Shown in pieces: positions 17,009 through 26,700 of a DNA stretch of 64,000 nucleotides (position 1 is its first letter; every line of letters begins with the position of its first letter). This DNA is from Sphingomonas ginsengisoli An et al. 2013 (GTDB lineage Bacteria > Pseudomonadota > Alphaproteobacteria > Sphingomonadales > Sphingomonadaceae), in assembly GCF_009363895.1 (NCBI RefSeq), contig NZ_CP045434.1:2436501-2500500 (forward strand), in the 5' to 3' direction. A program made the translations under genes and the position numbers. The notes beneath the pieces are model-generated. The model was given only the letters and a program-made list of their open reading frames with translations, was not told the origin of the DNA and did no database searches.

Positions 17009-19345
17009 CTAGCCCGCCAGCCGCTTGGCGCCGAGGCCGAGGACCATCTGGTTGGCGCGGTCGTAGGAGAGCGGCTTGCCGAACAGATAGCCCTGGATGG
17101 TGTCGACCCCAAGGTCGCGCATCCGCTCGAAATCCTCGGGGGTCTCGACGCCCTCGGCGGTGACCGACATGCGGAAGCTCTTGGCCAATTGCACGATGGT
17201 CTGGATGATCGCGACGTTGCCGGCCTTGCTGCCCGCCTCGCGGACGAAGCTGCCGTCGATCTTGAGCTTATGGAAGACGGCCTTGTTGAGATAGCCGATC
17301 GACGAATAGCCGGTGCCGAAGTCGTCGAGCGCGATACCGACGCCCAATTGGCGCAGGCGGCCGAGCACAGCGAGGGTGCGGCTGTCGTCGTCGAGGAACA
17401 CGCCCTCGGTGACTTCGAGCTCGAGCCGGTTGCCCGGCAATTTGTAGCGGGCGAGCGCCTGGCTGACCATGTTGGGCAGCGCGGGCAGGATGATCTGCTT
17501 GGGGCTGATGTTGAGCGCGACGGTGATCGGCTCGGGCCAGCTGGCGGCGGCCTTGCACGATTCCTCGATCACGAACTCGCCGAGTTGGCTCATCAGCCCG
17601 CATTCCTCGGCGATCGGGATGAACACGTTGGGGGGCACGAAGCCGCGGGTCGGGTGGTTCCAGCGCAGCAGCGCCTCGAACCCGACCAGCTTCTGGCTCT
17701 TGGCGTTGACCAAGGGCTGGAAGGCGAGGTGGAACTGGCGCGTCTCGATCGCCATGCGGATGTCGCTCTCGAGCCGGACGCGGTCGTCCTGTTCGGACTG
17801 GAGCTCGCGGCTGAAGTAGCGGGCGACCCCGCGGCCGGCGTCCTTGGCTTCGTAGAGCGCGAGGTCGGCCTTGAGGATGAGGTCGTCGACGGTGGCGCCG
17901 TCGATCGGGCCGAAGGCGCAGCCGACCGAGACGCCGATGCGGATCTCGACCCCGTCGATCATGTAGGGCTCGGCGACCGAGACGATGATCCGCTCGGCGA
18001 GCTGCTCGACCTTCTTACGGCTCTGCGCGTCGGGGATGACGATGGCGAACTCGTCGCCGCCGAGGCGGCCGACGGTGCCGTCCTGCTTCAATTGGTCGCA
18101 CAAGCGCTTGGCGACCATCCGCAGCACCGCGTCGCCCTTGGGGTGACCGAAGGTGTCGTTGACCGGCTTGAAGCCGTCAAGGTCGAGGAACATGATCGCG
18201 CAGGGCACATTGCTGGCGGTGGCATGACGCAGCGCGTCGCCGAGCAGCTGGCGGACCCGGCCGCGGTTGGGCAGGCCCGACAGCACGTCGACGTTGGCAA
18301 GGTGGGTCAGCCGCTCCTGCGTGTGGCGGATTTCGGTGATGTCGCTGCCGACCCCGCGGAAGCCTTCGAAGCGGCCGGCGGTGTTGATGATCGGGTCGCC
18401 CGCCATGCTGATCCAGCGCTGGCCGTGCGGGGTCTTCAACTCCATCTCGAGATTGTTGAACGGGCTCTTGTCGAGCAGCACCTTGCCCAGTTCGGCATGG
18501 CCGCCGAGCAGCCCGGTGAGCGGCTGGCCGAGCAGCTGGCCCGAGGGCCGGCCGAGCAGCGCGCTCATCCGGCTCGAGATGTAAGAGACGCGATTCTCGT
18601 CGTCGATCTGCCACAGCCAGCCCACGCCGCGCTGCTCATATTCCTGGAGCAGGAGCGAGGCGCTCTCGCTCTTGGAGCCGAACTCGGCATTGGCCTTGAG
18701 TTGCTTGAACGCCCAGCGGGCGACGGTCAGCACGCCGACGATCGACACGCCGAGCGTGAACATGATCGACAGCATCTGCTGGAAGGGGATCGAGCCGCGG
18801 GCGAAGAAGAGCACCGCGCACAGGCCGAAGGTGAAGCTGGTCATCCACGCGCTGGCGCAGACGGGGACGACGACGAGGCCGAGCCCGGCGACGCCGACCC
18901 CGGCGATGATCGAGGCGGCGATCAGCTGGTCGGTCGGATGGAGTTTGGAGAAGGTCCACAAGGGCAGCGAAAGCCACAAAGCGGCGCGGGCGAGGACGTC
19001 GCCCGACAATTGCCACACCGGCACCGCCTTGCCCGAGCGGCCGACGCAGACCACCGCCTGGTGCTGCGCCCAGCGCATCGCGGCGATGTTGGCGGCGCCG
19101 ACGGCGAGGCACCACGGGAGCAGCACCTGCTCGGTGTTGGTGCCCCACAGCGCCGCGGTGAACAGCAGCGCCGCAAGCAGGTTGGCGAGCGCGAAAAAGG
19201 GCGCGAGCTGGCCGCGCGAGATGAGCTGGATGTCCTTGAGCGGCGAGGCCAGGCGCTCGGCCTCGGCGGTCGCGGCCGCCACCGATTCGCCGTCGGGCAG
19301 CCGCGCGGCGATCATTCTTTTGTAGCGATCAGGGGCTTCGTACAC
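17009..19345 (-). CDS. PAS-GGDEF-EAL cyclic-di-GMP enzyme, membrane-bound
   Basis: A 778-residue protein with five to six N-terminal membrane helices (about 48-210), a PAS domain (about 235-345), a GGDEF domain (motif GGDEF at 429-433) and an EAL domain (EAL at 557-559, with DDFGTG and TAEGVE motifs). Both catalytic signatures are intact, so it may both make and break cyclic-di-GMP, the signal that controls motility and attachment. The usual RxxD inhibitory site before GGDEF reads KQDG, so product inhibition is probably absent. It is divergent from the LytS-type kinase gene. Confidence 0.9.
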   Translation of the reverse strand: MYEAPDRYKRMIAARLPDGESVAAATAEAERLASPLKDIQLISRGQLAPFFALANLLAALLFTAALWGTNTEQVLLPWCLAVGAANIAAMRWAQHQAVVCVGRSGKAVPVWQLSGDVLARAALWLSLPLWTFSKLHPTDQLIAASIIAGVGVAGLGLVVVPVCASAWMTSFTFGLCAVLFFARGSIPFQQMLSIMFTLGVSIVGVLTVARWAFKQLKANAEFGSKSESASLLLQEYEQRGVGWLWQIDDENRVSYISSRMSALLGRPSGQLLGQPLTGLLGGHAELGKVLLDKSPFNNLEMELKTPHGQRWISMAGDPIINTAGRFEGFRGVGSDITEIRHTQERLTHLANVDVLSGLPNRGRVRQLLGDALRHATASNVPCAIMFLDLDGFKPVNDTFGHPKGDAVLRMVAKRLCDQLKQDGTVGRLGGDEFAIVIPDAQSRKKVEQLAERIIVSVAEPYMIDGVEIRIGVSVGCAFGPIDGATVDDLILKADLALYEAKDAGRGVARYFSRELQSEQDDRVRLESDIRMAIETRQFHLAFQPLVNAKSQKLVGFEALLRWNHPTRGFVPPNVFIPIAEECGLMSQLGEFVIEESCKAAASWPEPITVALNISPKQIILPALPNMVSQALARYKLPGNRLELEVTEGVFLDDDSRTLAVLGRLRQLGVGIALDDFGTGYSSIGYLNKAVFHKLKIDGSFVREAGSKAGNVAIIQTIVQLAKSFRMSVTAEGVETPEDFERMRDLGVDTIQGYLFGKPLSYDRANQMVLGLGAKRLAG

Positions 19346-19522
19346 GTCGCCTCACTCTTCCCGGGGTTGGCCCCGCGATAAGCGAAGAGGGTTGAGAGCG
19401 AGTTAAAGGTCACCTCAATGTCGCGAGATCGGCGGGCGCCGGCGGGGCCGTGGCGCGCTCCCTCGCAATGGCTTCCCAAGCCGCCTATATCGGCGCGATG
19501 CCGTTCATCCCCAAGCGACTCG

Positions 19523-20716
19523 ATGGCGACCGATAGCGCGACGCTGACCGAAGAGCGGCCGCTGCTGGTCCGCCGACGCGCCAATGCCGAGCGGACGCCG
19601 CGGGCGCTCCGCCCGCGCAAGGGGCCGATCGCCAAGACGGTCGGGCTCGACGTGCCCTTCTTCGCCGACAAGAACCGCGCTTTCTGGGTGCTCCAGTCGG
19701 CGGGGTGGAGCGGCTATTTCATCCTCCGCTCGCTGTCGGGCGTGGCCAACGCCATGCCGATGATGTTCGTGGTCCACACGCTGCTGCTGACCGCGACCGG
19801 CTATTCGCTGACGCTGCTGATGGGGTCGCTGTTTCGGCGGCTGATCACCATGCGGGCGATTTACACCGTGATCCTGAGCGTTGCCGCGGTGGTGCTAGCG
19901 GCGACCGCTTTCTCGGTCATCGAGACGTGGAGCCACGCGACCTTCGTCAAGCCCGGCGCGGTGCCGTTCGGGATCGAGAGCTTCGGCGCGATCCTCCTCA
20001 ATTTCGCGCTGCTCGCGGCGTGGTCGGCGCTCTATTACGGGATCAACTACTATCTCCTGCTCGAGGAGGAGATCGACCAGCGCGCGTTGCTCGAAAGCCA
20101 GGCGAGCTCGGCGCAGCTGGCGATGCTGCGCTACCAGCTCAATCCGCATTTCCTGTTCAATACGCTCAACAGCATTTCGACGCTGGTGCTGTTGAAGCAG
20201 ACCGAGCGGGCCAATGCGATGCTGGCGCGGTTGTCGTCCTTCCTCCGCTACACGCTGGTCAACGAGCCGAGCGCGCAGGTCACGCTGGCGCAGGAGGTGG
20301 AGACGTTGAAGCTCTACCTCGAGATCGAGAAGATGCGGTTCGAGGACCGGCTGCGTCCGCACTTCCGGATCGACGCCTCGACCATCGGAGTGCGGCTGCC
20401 CTCGCTGCTGCTCCAGCCGCTGGTCGAAAATGCGATCAAATATGCGGTGACGCCGAGCGAGACCGGGGCCGACATCTGGCTGTCGGCGACGCGCAACGGC
20501 GACAAGGTGCGGATCGAGGTGGCCGACAACGGCCATGTTTCCAACGAAGGGCTGGTCGCGACCCAGTCGACCGGCGTCGGCCTGGCGAACACCCGCGACC
20601 GTCTGGCGCAAGCCTATGGCGAGGCGCACAGCTTTGCCACACGCACCAACGAACATGGGGGGTTCAGCGTCATTGTGGATATTCCGCTCGACGCCGCGTC
20701 GGGGGCGGCGGCGTGA
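19523..20716 (+). CDS. LytS-type sensor histidine kinase
   Basis: A protein of about 397 residues. A basic N-terminus is followed by four hydrophobic segments (about 55-190) and a His_kinase/HATPase core. The acceptor His is in YQLNPHFLFNTLNS. The N box is PLVENAIKYAV, and GVGLANTRDRL is the glycine-rich ATP lid. ATG 19523 was chosen because further upstream the reading looks random. The LytTR response regulator follows after 25 bases, so they form one two-component system. The signal sensed is unknown. Confidence 0.85.
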   Translation: MATDSATLTEERPLLVRRRANAERTPRALRPRKGPIAKTVGLDVPFFADKNRAFWVLQSAGWSGYFILRSLSGVANAMPMMFVVHTLLLTATGYSLTLLMGSLFRRLITMRAIYTVILSVAAVVLAATAFSVIETWSHATFVKPGAVPFGIESFGAILLNFALLAAWSALYYGINYYLLLEEEIDQRALLESQASSAQLAMLRYQLNPHFLFNTLNSISTLVLLKQTERANAMLARLSSFLRYTLVNEPSAQVTLAQEVETLKLYLEIEKMRFEDRLRPHFRIDASTIGVRLPSLLLQPLVENAIKYAVTPSETGADIWLSATRNGDKVRIEVADNGHVSNEGLVATQSTGVGLANTRDRLAQAYGEAHSFATRTNEHGGFSVIVDIPLDAASGAAA

Positions 20717-20741
20717 GCGAGCCTGACAACCAAGGAGCATC

Positions 20742-21551
20742 ATGAGCATTCGCACCATATTGGTCGACGACGAGCCACTGGCGACGCAGGGCCTGCGGCT
20801 GCGGCTCGAGGCGCACGACGACGTCGAGGTGATCGCCACCGCGAGCAACGGCCGCGAGGCGATCCGCGCAATCAAGACCCACAAGCCCGACCTCGTCTTC
20901 CTCGACATCCAGATGCCGGGGTTCGACGGCTTCTCGGTCATCCAGGGGCTGATGGAGGTCGAGCCGCCGCTGTTCGTCTTCGTCACCGCCTATGGCGACC
21001 ATGCGCTGCGCGCCTTCGAGGCGCAGGCGGTCGACTATCTGATGAAGCCGGTCGAAGAGGACCGGCTCGCCGCGACGATGGAGCGGGTGCGCCAGCGCCT
21101 GTCCGAGAAGCGTGGTGCGCAGGAGGCCGAGCGGCTCAAGGAAGCGCTCGAGGAGCATGCCCCCGAGGCGGCCGAGGAGCTGGCGGCCGACGCCGGCCCG
21201 GCCGAGCCGCATGCCGCCAGCCGGTTCGAGAAGATGATCAACATCAAGGACCAGGGGCAGATCTTCCGGGTCGATGTCGACACGATCGAGCGGATCGACG
21301 CCGCCGGCGACTACATGTGCATCCAGACCGGCGACAACACGCTGATCCTGCGCGAGACGATGAAGGACCTCGAGAAGCGGCTCGACCCGCGGCGATTCCA
21401 GCGGGTCCACCGCTCGACCATCGTCAACCTCGACCTCGTCCGGCAGGTCAAGCCGCACACCAACGGCGAGTGCTTCCTGGTGCTCGACTCGGGCGCGCAG
21501 GTGAAGGTCTCGCGCTCCTACCGCGACGTGGTGGCGCGCTTCGTTCACTAG
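20742..21551 (+). CDS. LytTR-family response regulator
   Basis: A 269-residue DNA-binding regulator and the partner of the upstream kinase. The receiver domain covers about 1-125, with acidic residues D9, D10 and E11 and phospho-acceptor D55 (LVFLDIQMPG). A charged Glu/Ala-rich linker (about 125-165) leads to a LytTR domain (about 168-269) with the usual RVHRSTIVN and VSRSYRD motifs. It has an AAGGAG ribosome binding site. Target genes cannot be told from the sequence. Confidence 0.9.
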   Translation: MSIRTILVDDEPLATQGLRLRLEAHDDVEVIATASNGREAIRAIKTHKPDLVFLDIQMPGFDGFSVIQGLMEVEPPLFVFVTAYGDHALRAFEAQAVDYLMKPVEEDRLAATMERVRQRLSEKRGAQEAERLKEALEEHAPEAAEELAADAGPAEPHAASRFEKMINIKDQGQIFRVDVDTIERIDAAGDYMCIQTGDNTLILRETMKDLEKRLDPRRFQRVHRSTIVNLDLVRQVKPHTNGECFLVLDSGAQVKVSRSYRDVVARFVH

Positions 21552-21560
21552 CGACCGGGC

Positions 21561-22298
21561 ATGCGCGACTTCGCCACCTTTGCCGCATTGCATGTGCCCG
21601 GCGATCCGCTGGTGCTGTACAACATCTGGGACCCGGGCAGCGCGCGGGCGGTGGCGGCAGCCGGCGCGAAGGCGTTGGCGACCGGCAGCCATCCGGTCGG
21701 CGACGCCAGCGGCTTTGGCGACGCGCAACAGGTGCCGCTCGATTACGTCTTCGACAATTCCCGCCGCATCCTCGCCGCCGTCGACCTGCCGCTCAGCGTC
21801 GACTTCGAAGGAGCCTATGCGACCGATCCGGCCGAAGCCGCGGCCAACGTCGCGTCGCTCAAAGCGACCGGCGCGGTCGGCTGCAACTTCGAGGACCAGG
21901 TGATCGGCGGCAGCGGTCTCCATCCGCTCGCCGACCAGGTCGCCCGCATCCGTGCGATTCGGGCAGCGGTGGGCGGCGACTTCTTCCTCAATGCCCGCAC
22001 CGACCTCGTCCTCAAGGCGGGGAACGGCCCGCTTCCGCTCGACGAGATGATCGAACGCGGGAAGGCGTTCGCCGACGCGGGTGCGAGCGGTTTCTTCGTG
22101 CCCCGCTTGGCCGATCTCAGGACCGTCGAGCGCGTGGTGCGCGAGGTGCCTCTACCGTTGAATTTGATCGCCTTTCCTGGCGCCCCGTCGAAAGCTGAGT
22201 GGGCGAGCGCGGGCGTCGCCCGGATTAGCCATGGCCCATTTCCGCTTCGCACTCTCATGGCGCAACTGACCGAGGCGGCGCGCACCGCATTGACGTAG
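21561..22298 (+). CDS. Isocitrate lyase/PEP mutase family protein
   Basis: A 245-residue TIM-barrel enzyme of the ICL/PEPM superfamily. Family marks are NIWDPGSARAV, VDFEGAY, GCNFEDQ and FLNARTD. These enzymes form or break C-C or P-C bonds of 2-oxo acids using magnesium. The CGCS-type catalytic loop of true isocitrate lyase is absent, so this is a generic member (oxaloacetate hydrolase or 2-methylisocitrate lyase-like). It starts 9 bases after the LytTR stop codon and may be cotranscribed. Confidence 0.8.
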   Translation: MRDFATFAALHVPGDPLVLYNIWDPGSARAVAAAGAKALATGSHPVGDASGFGDAQQVPLDYVFDNSRRILAAVDLPLSVDFEGAYATDPAEAAANVASLKATGAVGCNFEDQVIGGSGLHPLADQVARIRAIRAAVGGDFFLNARTDLVLKAGNGPLPLDEMIERGKAFADAGASGFFVPRLADLRTVERVVREVPLPLNLIAFPGAPSKAEWASAGVARISHGPFPLRTLMAQLTEAARTALT

Positions 22299-22370
22299 CG
22301 GACGGCGAATTGCTCCGATCTGGAGCGGCACGCAGGCATCCGTTCGGCGAACGGATGGCAGGGCAGGTCG

Positions 22371-23033
22371 ATGATCCGCCTGTCCCTCCTGCTTCTTCTT
22401 GTCGCCGGCCTTGCCACTCCCGTCGTCGCGCTGCCGCTCAAGGCCGACTTCGCGATGCGCAGCGACTATCGCAACCGCGGGCTATCGGTGACCAACCGGC
22501 GCCCGGTGCTGCAGGGCAATTTCACCCTCGACCTGCCGGCCGGCGGTTTCGCGCTGGCCGCGGTTTCGCCGTTCACGAACGACGGGCGCGGGGTCGAGCT
22601 GGTGCTGGGCGGCGGGATCAGCCGCAAATGGCGGGGGACCGAGTTCCAGCTGTCCGCCAACGCCAGCCTCTATCCCGGCCAGTGGCGCGACAATCTGTTC
22701 GAGATCGGCGCCTCGGCGACCCGCCCGGTCGGTCCGGTCGAGCTCGGCGTGTCGCTGGTCTATGCCCCGCCGCAGCGGTCGACGGGGCATGGCGCCAATC
22801 TCTATTCGGCGGTCTCGGCGCGGTTGCCGCTGGCGCACACGCCGTTCGCGCTGCGCGGGACGGCGGGGATCGAGAGCGGCGCGCTTGGCCATGGCAAGCG
22901 CGACTGGTCGCTCGGCAGCGAGGTCGAGGTGCGCGGGCTGACGCTGGGCGCCGACTGGGTCGGCAGCAGCCGCACCGCCGCCGACCCGATGGGCCGCAGC
23001 GCGCTGGTCTTCTCGGTCAGCCGCGAAATCTAG
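22371..23033 (+). CDS. TorF-type outer-membrane porin
   Basis: A 220-residue protein. A cleavable signal peptide (about 1-21, ending VVALP) is followed by alternating polar/hydrophobic strands and a start (DFAMRSDYRNRGLS) typical of the TorF/Gcw_chp putative porin family. It is probably a small outer-membrane beta-barrel. The C-terminal residues FSVSREI are less typical than the usual aromatic ending. Its stop overlaps the convergent ABC permease stop by 4 bases. Confidence 0.75.
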   Translation: MIRLSLLLLLVAGLATPVVALPLKADFAMRSDYRNRGLSVTNRRPVLQGNFTLDLPAGGFALAAVSPFTNDGRGVELVLGGGISRKWRGTEFQLSANASLYPGQWRDNLFEIGASATRPVGPVELGVSLVYAPPQRSTGHGANLYSAVSARLPLAHTPFALRGTAGIESGALGHGKRDWSLGSEVEVRGLTLGADWVGSSRTAADPMGRSALVFSVSREI

Positions 23034-24229
23034 GCGGCGCGCGCGCGCCGGAACCAGCTTCCCTGGCGCCCGCTCTTGAGCACCGAGCGGCGGAACACCC
23101 CGGCGGCGACGCGCAGCACGATGGCGACCCACAAAGCCTGCCAGACGAGGCCTGCCGGATGGACCCACAGCACCGGCGTGGTCGCCGCGCGCGCGAGCAT
23201 CAGATAGGGCGAGGACAGCGGAAACAGCGTCGCGAAGATGCCGTAGGGACCGTCGAGCTTGCCGACCGCCGCCGAGGCGATGGCGAACAGGACGACCTGC
23301 GCCATGGTCACCGGCATCGAGAGGATCTGGACCTGCCGCGCAGTCGAGGCGAGCGCGCCGATGCCGAGGAAGACGCCGCCGATGAGCAGATAATTCATCG
23401 AGAAATAAGCGAGCGCGAGCAGCCCGAACATCGGCCAGCCGACCGCGGGAACGGGCAGGCTGGCGAAGGCGTCGGGGGCGAGGCTGCGCAAGGCGAGCGC
23501 GCCGGCCGACGACCATACCGCGATCCCGACCAGCGACGTCAGCAGCATCGCGAACAATTTGCCGAGGAAGATGCTTTCGATCGGCACCGCCGCCGCCAGC
23601 ACCTCGATCACCTTGTTCGATTTCTCCTCGATCAGCTGCGACAGCAGCATTCCGGCGAGGAGCAGGGTGAAGAAGAACAGGATGCCCTGGGAAGTCCGCG
23701 CGGTCTTGGTGAGGTCGCGTGGGGTCGGGGCGGCAGCGGCGTCGCTCTCGACCGATTGCACGTCGATCGTGGGGCCGGCGGTCGCCGAGGCCTGGGCGAG
23801 AATCAGCCGCATTTCGCGGGCGACCTTGCCGTCGCGGTCGATCGAGCCGGTCAAGCGCGGGTGGCCGAAGGCATCGACGAGGACCGCCGCGGGCTCTTCC
23901 TTCGAATCGAGCAAGGCATCCTGTTGGCGGGCGAGGTCGGCCTCCGGCGCGTGGCGGATCAGCTCGAGGCCCTTGTCGCCGAGCAGGGGCTGCACCGCGG
24001 CGGCCGCCTTGGCGAGCCGGTCGTAGTCGGGCTGGGTCGCGACCACCGCCACCTTGAGTGGGCTGGTGTCGCCGGCGACGCTGGCCCCGACGGTGCCGAA
24101 CACGCCGCCGATCAGCAGCGGGAACAGTGGCCCGATCAGGAAGAAGATGAAGGTCCGCGACAGCACGGTCGCGGTGAAATCGCGGCGGCCGATCACCAGC
24201 GCCGACTGGAGCATGCGGGGAAGGGTCAT
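23030..24229 (-). CDS. ABC-2 type exporter permease (NatB-like)
   Basis: A 399-residue membrane subunit. One N-terminal helix (about 20-45) is followed by a large extracytoplasmic domain (about 50-180) and then five or six helices, the layout of NatB/ABC-2 permeases. The motif LIEEKSNKVIEVL lies just after the first helix of the second block and is typical of this group. The ATG at 24229 overlaps the stop of the ATPase gene by 4 bases, so the two are coupled. The substrate (sodium, drug or lipid) is not known. Confidence 0.85.
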   Translation of the reverse strand: MTLPRMLQSALVIGRRDFTATVLSRTFIFFLIGPLFPLLIGGVFGTVGASVAGDTSPLKVAVVATQPDYDRLAKAAAAVQPLLGDKGLELIRHAPEADLARQQDALLDSKEEPAAVLVDAFGHPRLTGSIDRDGKVAREMRLILAQASATAGPTIDVQSVESDAAAAPTPRDLTKTARTSQGILFFFTLLLAGMLLSQLIEEKSNKVIEVLAAAVPIESIFLGKLFAMLLTSLVGIAVWSSAGALALRSLAPDAFASLPVPAVGWPMFGLLALAYFSMNYLLIGGVFLGIGALASTARQVQILSMPVTMAQVVLFAIASAAVGKLDGPYGIFATLFPLSSPYLMLARAATTPVLWVHPAGLVWQALWVAIVLRVAAGVFRRSVLKSGRQGSWFRRARAA

Positions 24230-25176
24230 CGCGGCGCTCCGCTCATCGCGAGGTCGTGGGCGGCGGCCTCGCCGGCGATGGCGACGAAGGCGTCGTGGAG
24301 GCCGGGCCGCTCGATCGACAGCGTCTCGATCCCCGCGCCGCCGTCGATCAGCGCCTTGAGCAGCGGCTCGGGGCCACCTTCGGGCAGCTCGAAGGTCCAG
24401 CGCTTGCCGTCGTGGCGGGCCTCGGCGGGCAGCGCGGCGCGCCACGGCCCGTCGCTCGCGCGGGTGACAAGCTGGACGATCGGGCGCAACTGTTCACGCG
24501 CCTCGTCGACCGCCCCCTCGAACGCGACCTTGCCCCCGGCGATAATCGCGATCCGCTCGCAGAGCCGTTCGGCATGGGCGATGACGTGGGTTGAGAAGAG
24601 CACGGTGGCGCCTTTCGCGGCGCGCTCGCGGATCTGGGCTTCGAGCTTCTCCTGGTTGATCGCGTCGAGGCCCGAAAAGGGTTCGTCGAGGACGATCAGC
24701 CGGGGCTCGTGGATCAGCGTGCCGAGCAATTGCACGGTCTGCGCCTGGCCCTTGGACAATGAGCGGATCGGGCGTTTGGCCCAGTCGGAAACGCCGCGCT
24801 CGGCGAGCATGGCGTCGGCGCGGCGGCGGCCTTCCTTGAGCGGCAGCCCGCGCAGCGCGCCCATGAAGGCGATCGCCTCGCGGGCGTGCATCGCGGGATA
24901 GAGGCCGCGCTCCTCGGGCAGGTAGCCGACCTGGCGCGCCGCCTCGAGCGGGCGGTCGTGGCCGAGCAGGGTGCGCTCGCCCGAAGAAGGGTCGATGATG
25001 CCAAGCAGCATGCGAATGGTGGTGGTCTTGCCCGCCCCGTTGGGACCAAGGATGCCGTAGATGCTGCCCGTCGGCACCCGCAGCGAGACGCCGTCGACGG
25101 CGCGCTTGTCGCCGAAATCCTTGACGAGGTCATCGGCGACGATCGCGTCGCCCGAAGTGATGGAAGTCTGCAGCAC
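24226..25176 (-). CDS. ABC transporter ATP-binding protein (NatA-like)
   Basis: ATPase subunit of the exporter, about 316 residues. The Walker A motif is GPNGAGKTT, the signature is LSKGQAQ (a variant of LSGGQ), Walker B is LIVLDEPFSGLD, and the switch His is in FSTHVIAHAE. A C-terminal extension of about 90 residues is common in NatA-like proteins. I chose GTG 25176; an in-frame ATG at 25239 would add 21 unlike residues and overlap queG. It is divergent from queG. Confidence 0.85.
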   Translation of the reverse strand: MLQTSITSGDAIVADDLVKDFGDKRAVDGVSLRVPTGSIYGILGPNGAGKTTTIRMLLGIIDPSSGERTLLGHDRPLEAARQVGYLPEERGLYPAMHAREAIAFMGALRGLPLKEGRRRADAMLAERGVSDWAKRPIRSLSKGQAQTVQLLGTLIHEPRLIVLDEPFSGLDAINQEKLEAQIRERAAKGATVLFSTHVIAHAERLCERIAIIAGGKVAFEGAVDEAREQLRPIVQLVTRASDGPWRAALPAEARHDGKRWTFELPEGGPEPLLKALIDGGAGIETLSIERPGLHDAFVAIAGEAAAHDLAMSGAPR

Positions 25177-25223
25177 GCGCGTTCCATTTGTTCTGCGGGG
25201 CAAGGCCGCTGTAGTGAGACGGC

Positions 25224-26267
25224 GTGAGTGAACCCGCAAGCCTTAAGGAAGCGATACGCGTCGAGGCGGCGCGGCTCGGCTTCGTGTCGTGCGGGTTCGC
25301 GCGGGCCGACGCGGTGCCCGAGGCGGGCGCGCGGCTGAAGGAGTGGCTTGCCGCCGGCCAGCACGGCAGCATGGGCTGGATGGAGGAGCGGGCCGAGCAG
25401 CGCGCGGCCCCGCAGGGGCTGTGGCCCGAGGCGAAGAGCGTGATCGCGCTGGCGATGAGCTATGCCCCGGCGGAGGACCCGCGGGCGCTGGCCGACCAGC
25501 CGGAGCGGGCGCGGATCAGCGTCTATGCGCAGGGCGGCGACTATCACAAGACGGTGAAAAAGGCGCTGAAAGCGCTGGCGCGGTTCATCGTCGACCAGGT
25601 GCCGTCCGAGCTCAAGGTGTTCGTCGACACCGCCCCGGTGATGGAGAAGCCGCTGTCCGCCGCGGCGGGGATCGGCTGGCAGGGCAAGCATACCAACCTA
25701 TTGAGCCGGACCCACGGCAACTGGCTGTTCCTCGGAGTAATCTTCACTGAACTGGAGCTGGCGCCCGATCCGCCGGCCGAGGAGCATTGCGGGAGCTGCA
25801 CGCGCTGCCTGGCCGCCTGCCCGACCGCGGCGTTCGACGGGCCGCGCCGGCTCGATGCGCGGCGCTGCATCTCCTATCTGACGATCGAGCACGCCGGGCC
25901 GATCCCACACGAGTTTCGCGCCGCAATGGGCAACCGCATCTACGGCTGCGACGATTGCCTTGCGGTCTGTCCGTGGAACCGCTTCGCCGCACAGGCGCAG
26001 GCGAACCGGGCGTTCCTGCCGCGTGCCGAGCTGGCTGCGCCGCGGCTGGCGGACCTGCTCGGCCTCGACGATGCGGCTTTTCGCGAGCTGTTCGCGGGGT
26101 CGCCGATCAAGCGGATCGGGGTCAACCGTTTCCTGCGCAATTGCCTGATCGCGGCGGGGAACAGCGGCGATGCCGCGCTGCTGCCGCGGGTCGAGGCGCT
26201 GTGCGGGTCGGACGATCCGGTAGTGGCGGAAGCCGCCGGCTGGGCGGCTGAGCGGTTGAGCGCCTAG
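25224..26267 (+). CDS. queG: Epoxyqueuosine reductase
   Basis: Cobalamin- and iron-sulfur-dependent enzyme that reduces epoxyqueuosine in tRNA to queuosine, the last step of that modification. The two [4Fe-4S] motifs are seen in HCGSCTRCLAACPTAAF and YGCDDCLAVCPWN. The substrate-binding core contains FVDTAPVMEKPL and GIGWQGKHTNLL, both family hallmarks. The length of 347 residues is normal. The GTG start at 25224 is the first in-frame start that matches the family. Confidence 0.93.
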   Translation: MSEPASLKEAIRVEAARLGFVSCGFARADAVPEAGARLKEWLAAGQHGSMGWMEERAEQRAAPQGLWPEAKSVIALAMSYAPAEDPRALADQPERARISVYAQGGDYHKTVKKALKALARFIVDQVPSELKVFVDTAPVMEKPLSAAAGIGWQGKHTNLLSRTHGNWLFLGVIFTELELAPDPPAEEHCGSCTRCLAACPTAAFDGPRRLDARRCISYLTIEHAGPIPHEFRAAMGNRIYGCDDCLAVCPWNRFAAQAQANRAFLPRAELAAPRLADLLGLDDAAFRELFAGSPIKRIGVNRFLRNCLIAAGNSGDAALLPRVEALCGSDDPVVAEAAGWAAERLSA

Positions 26268-26614
26268 CGCGCGGCGATCGCGGCGATGCAGGCGCTGCGG
26301 TCGGTCGGATCGCCGCTCGGCCGGCGCGCGTCGACATAAGCGACGCGCAGCACGCTGCTGCCGGGCGAGGCGTAAAGGAAGGCGTCGAGCACGCAGCTCG
26401 GGTTCGCCCATTGCAGCTTGACCCCCGGCCCCTCGCGGACCTGGAAGCTCGGCTGGCCGAAGCGCTCGCCCAGTTCGTCGGTGGTGAGGCCGATGAGGTC
26501 GCCGCGCTGGAGCGGGCGGGTGGCGGAAGTGGAGCTGACCGGTTGGGGCTGCTCGGGAACGGCGCCGCAGCCGGCGAGGACCAGCACGGCGGCGACGGGG
26601 AGGAGGCGACGCAT
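26264..26614 (-). CDS. Putative lipoprotein, unknown
   Basis: A 116-residue protein with a signal peptide ending in the lipobox LAGC (cysteine near residue 16). The mature part (LTTDELGERFGQPSFQVREG) has the look of SmpA/OmlA-like small outer-membrane lipoproteins, but I am not sure of the family. It is convergent with queG, with a 4-base overlap of the stops. Confidence 0.6.
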   Translation of the reverse strand: MRRLLPVAAVLVLAGCGAVPEQPQPVSSTSATRPLQRGDLIGLTTDELGERFGQPSFQVREGPGVKLQWANPSCVLDAFLYASPGSSVLRVAYVDARRPSGDPTDRSACIAAIAAR

Positions 26615-26700
26615 GGCCGCCTGTTTGCGGCGCGGCGGCTGGACTGGCAAGCGAGCGATCGCTACCCCGCGCGCCTTTCCCATTTCCTGCAGGATTTTCC

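Noticed and set aside
17189..19381. A 730-residue frame opposite the GGDEF-EAL gene
   Set aside because: Composition is that of a reversed GC-rich gene; the opposite strand has intact catalytic motifs.
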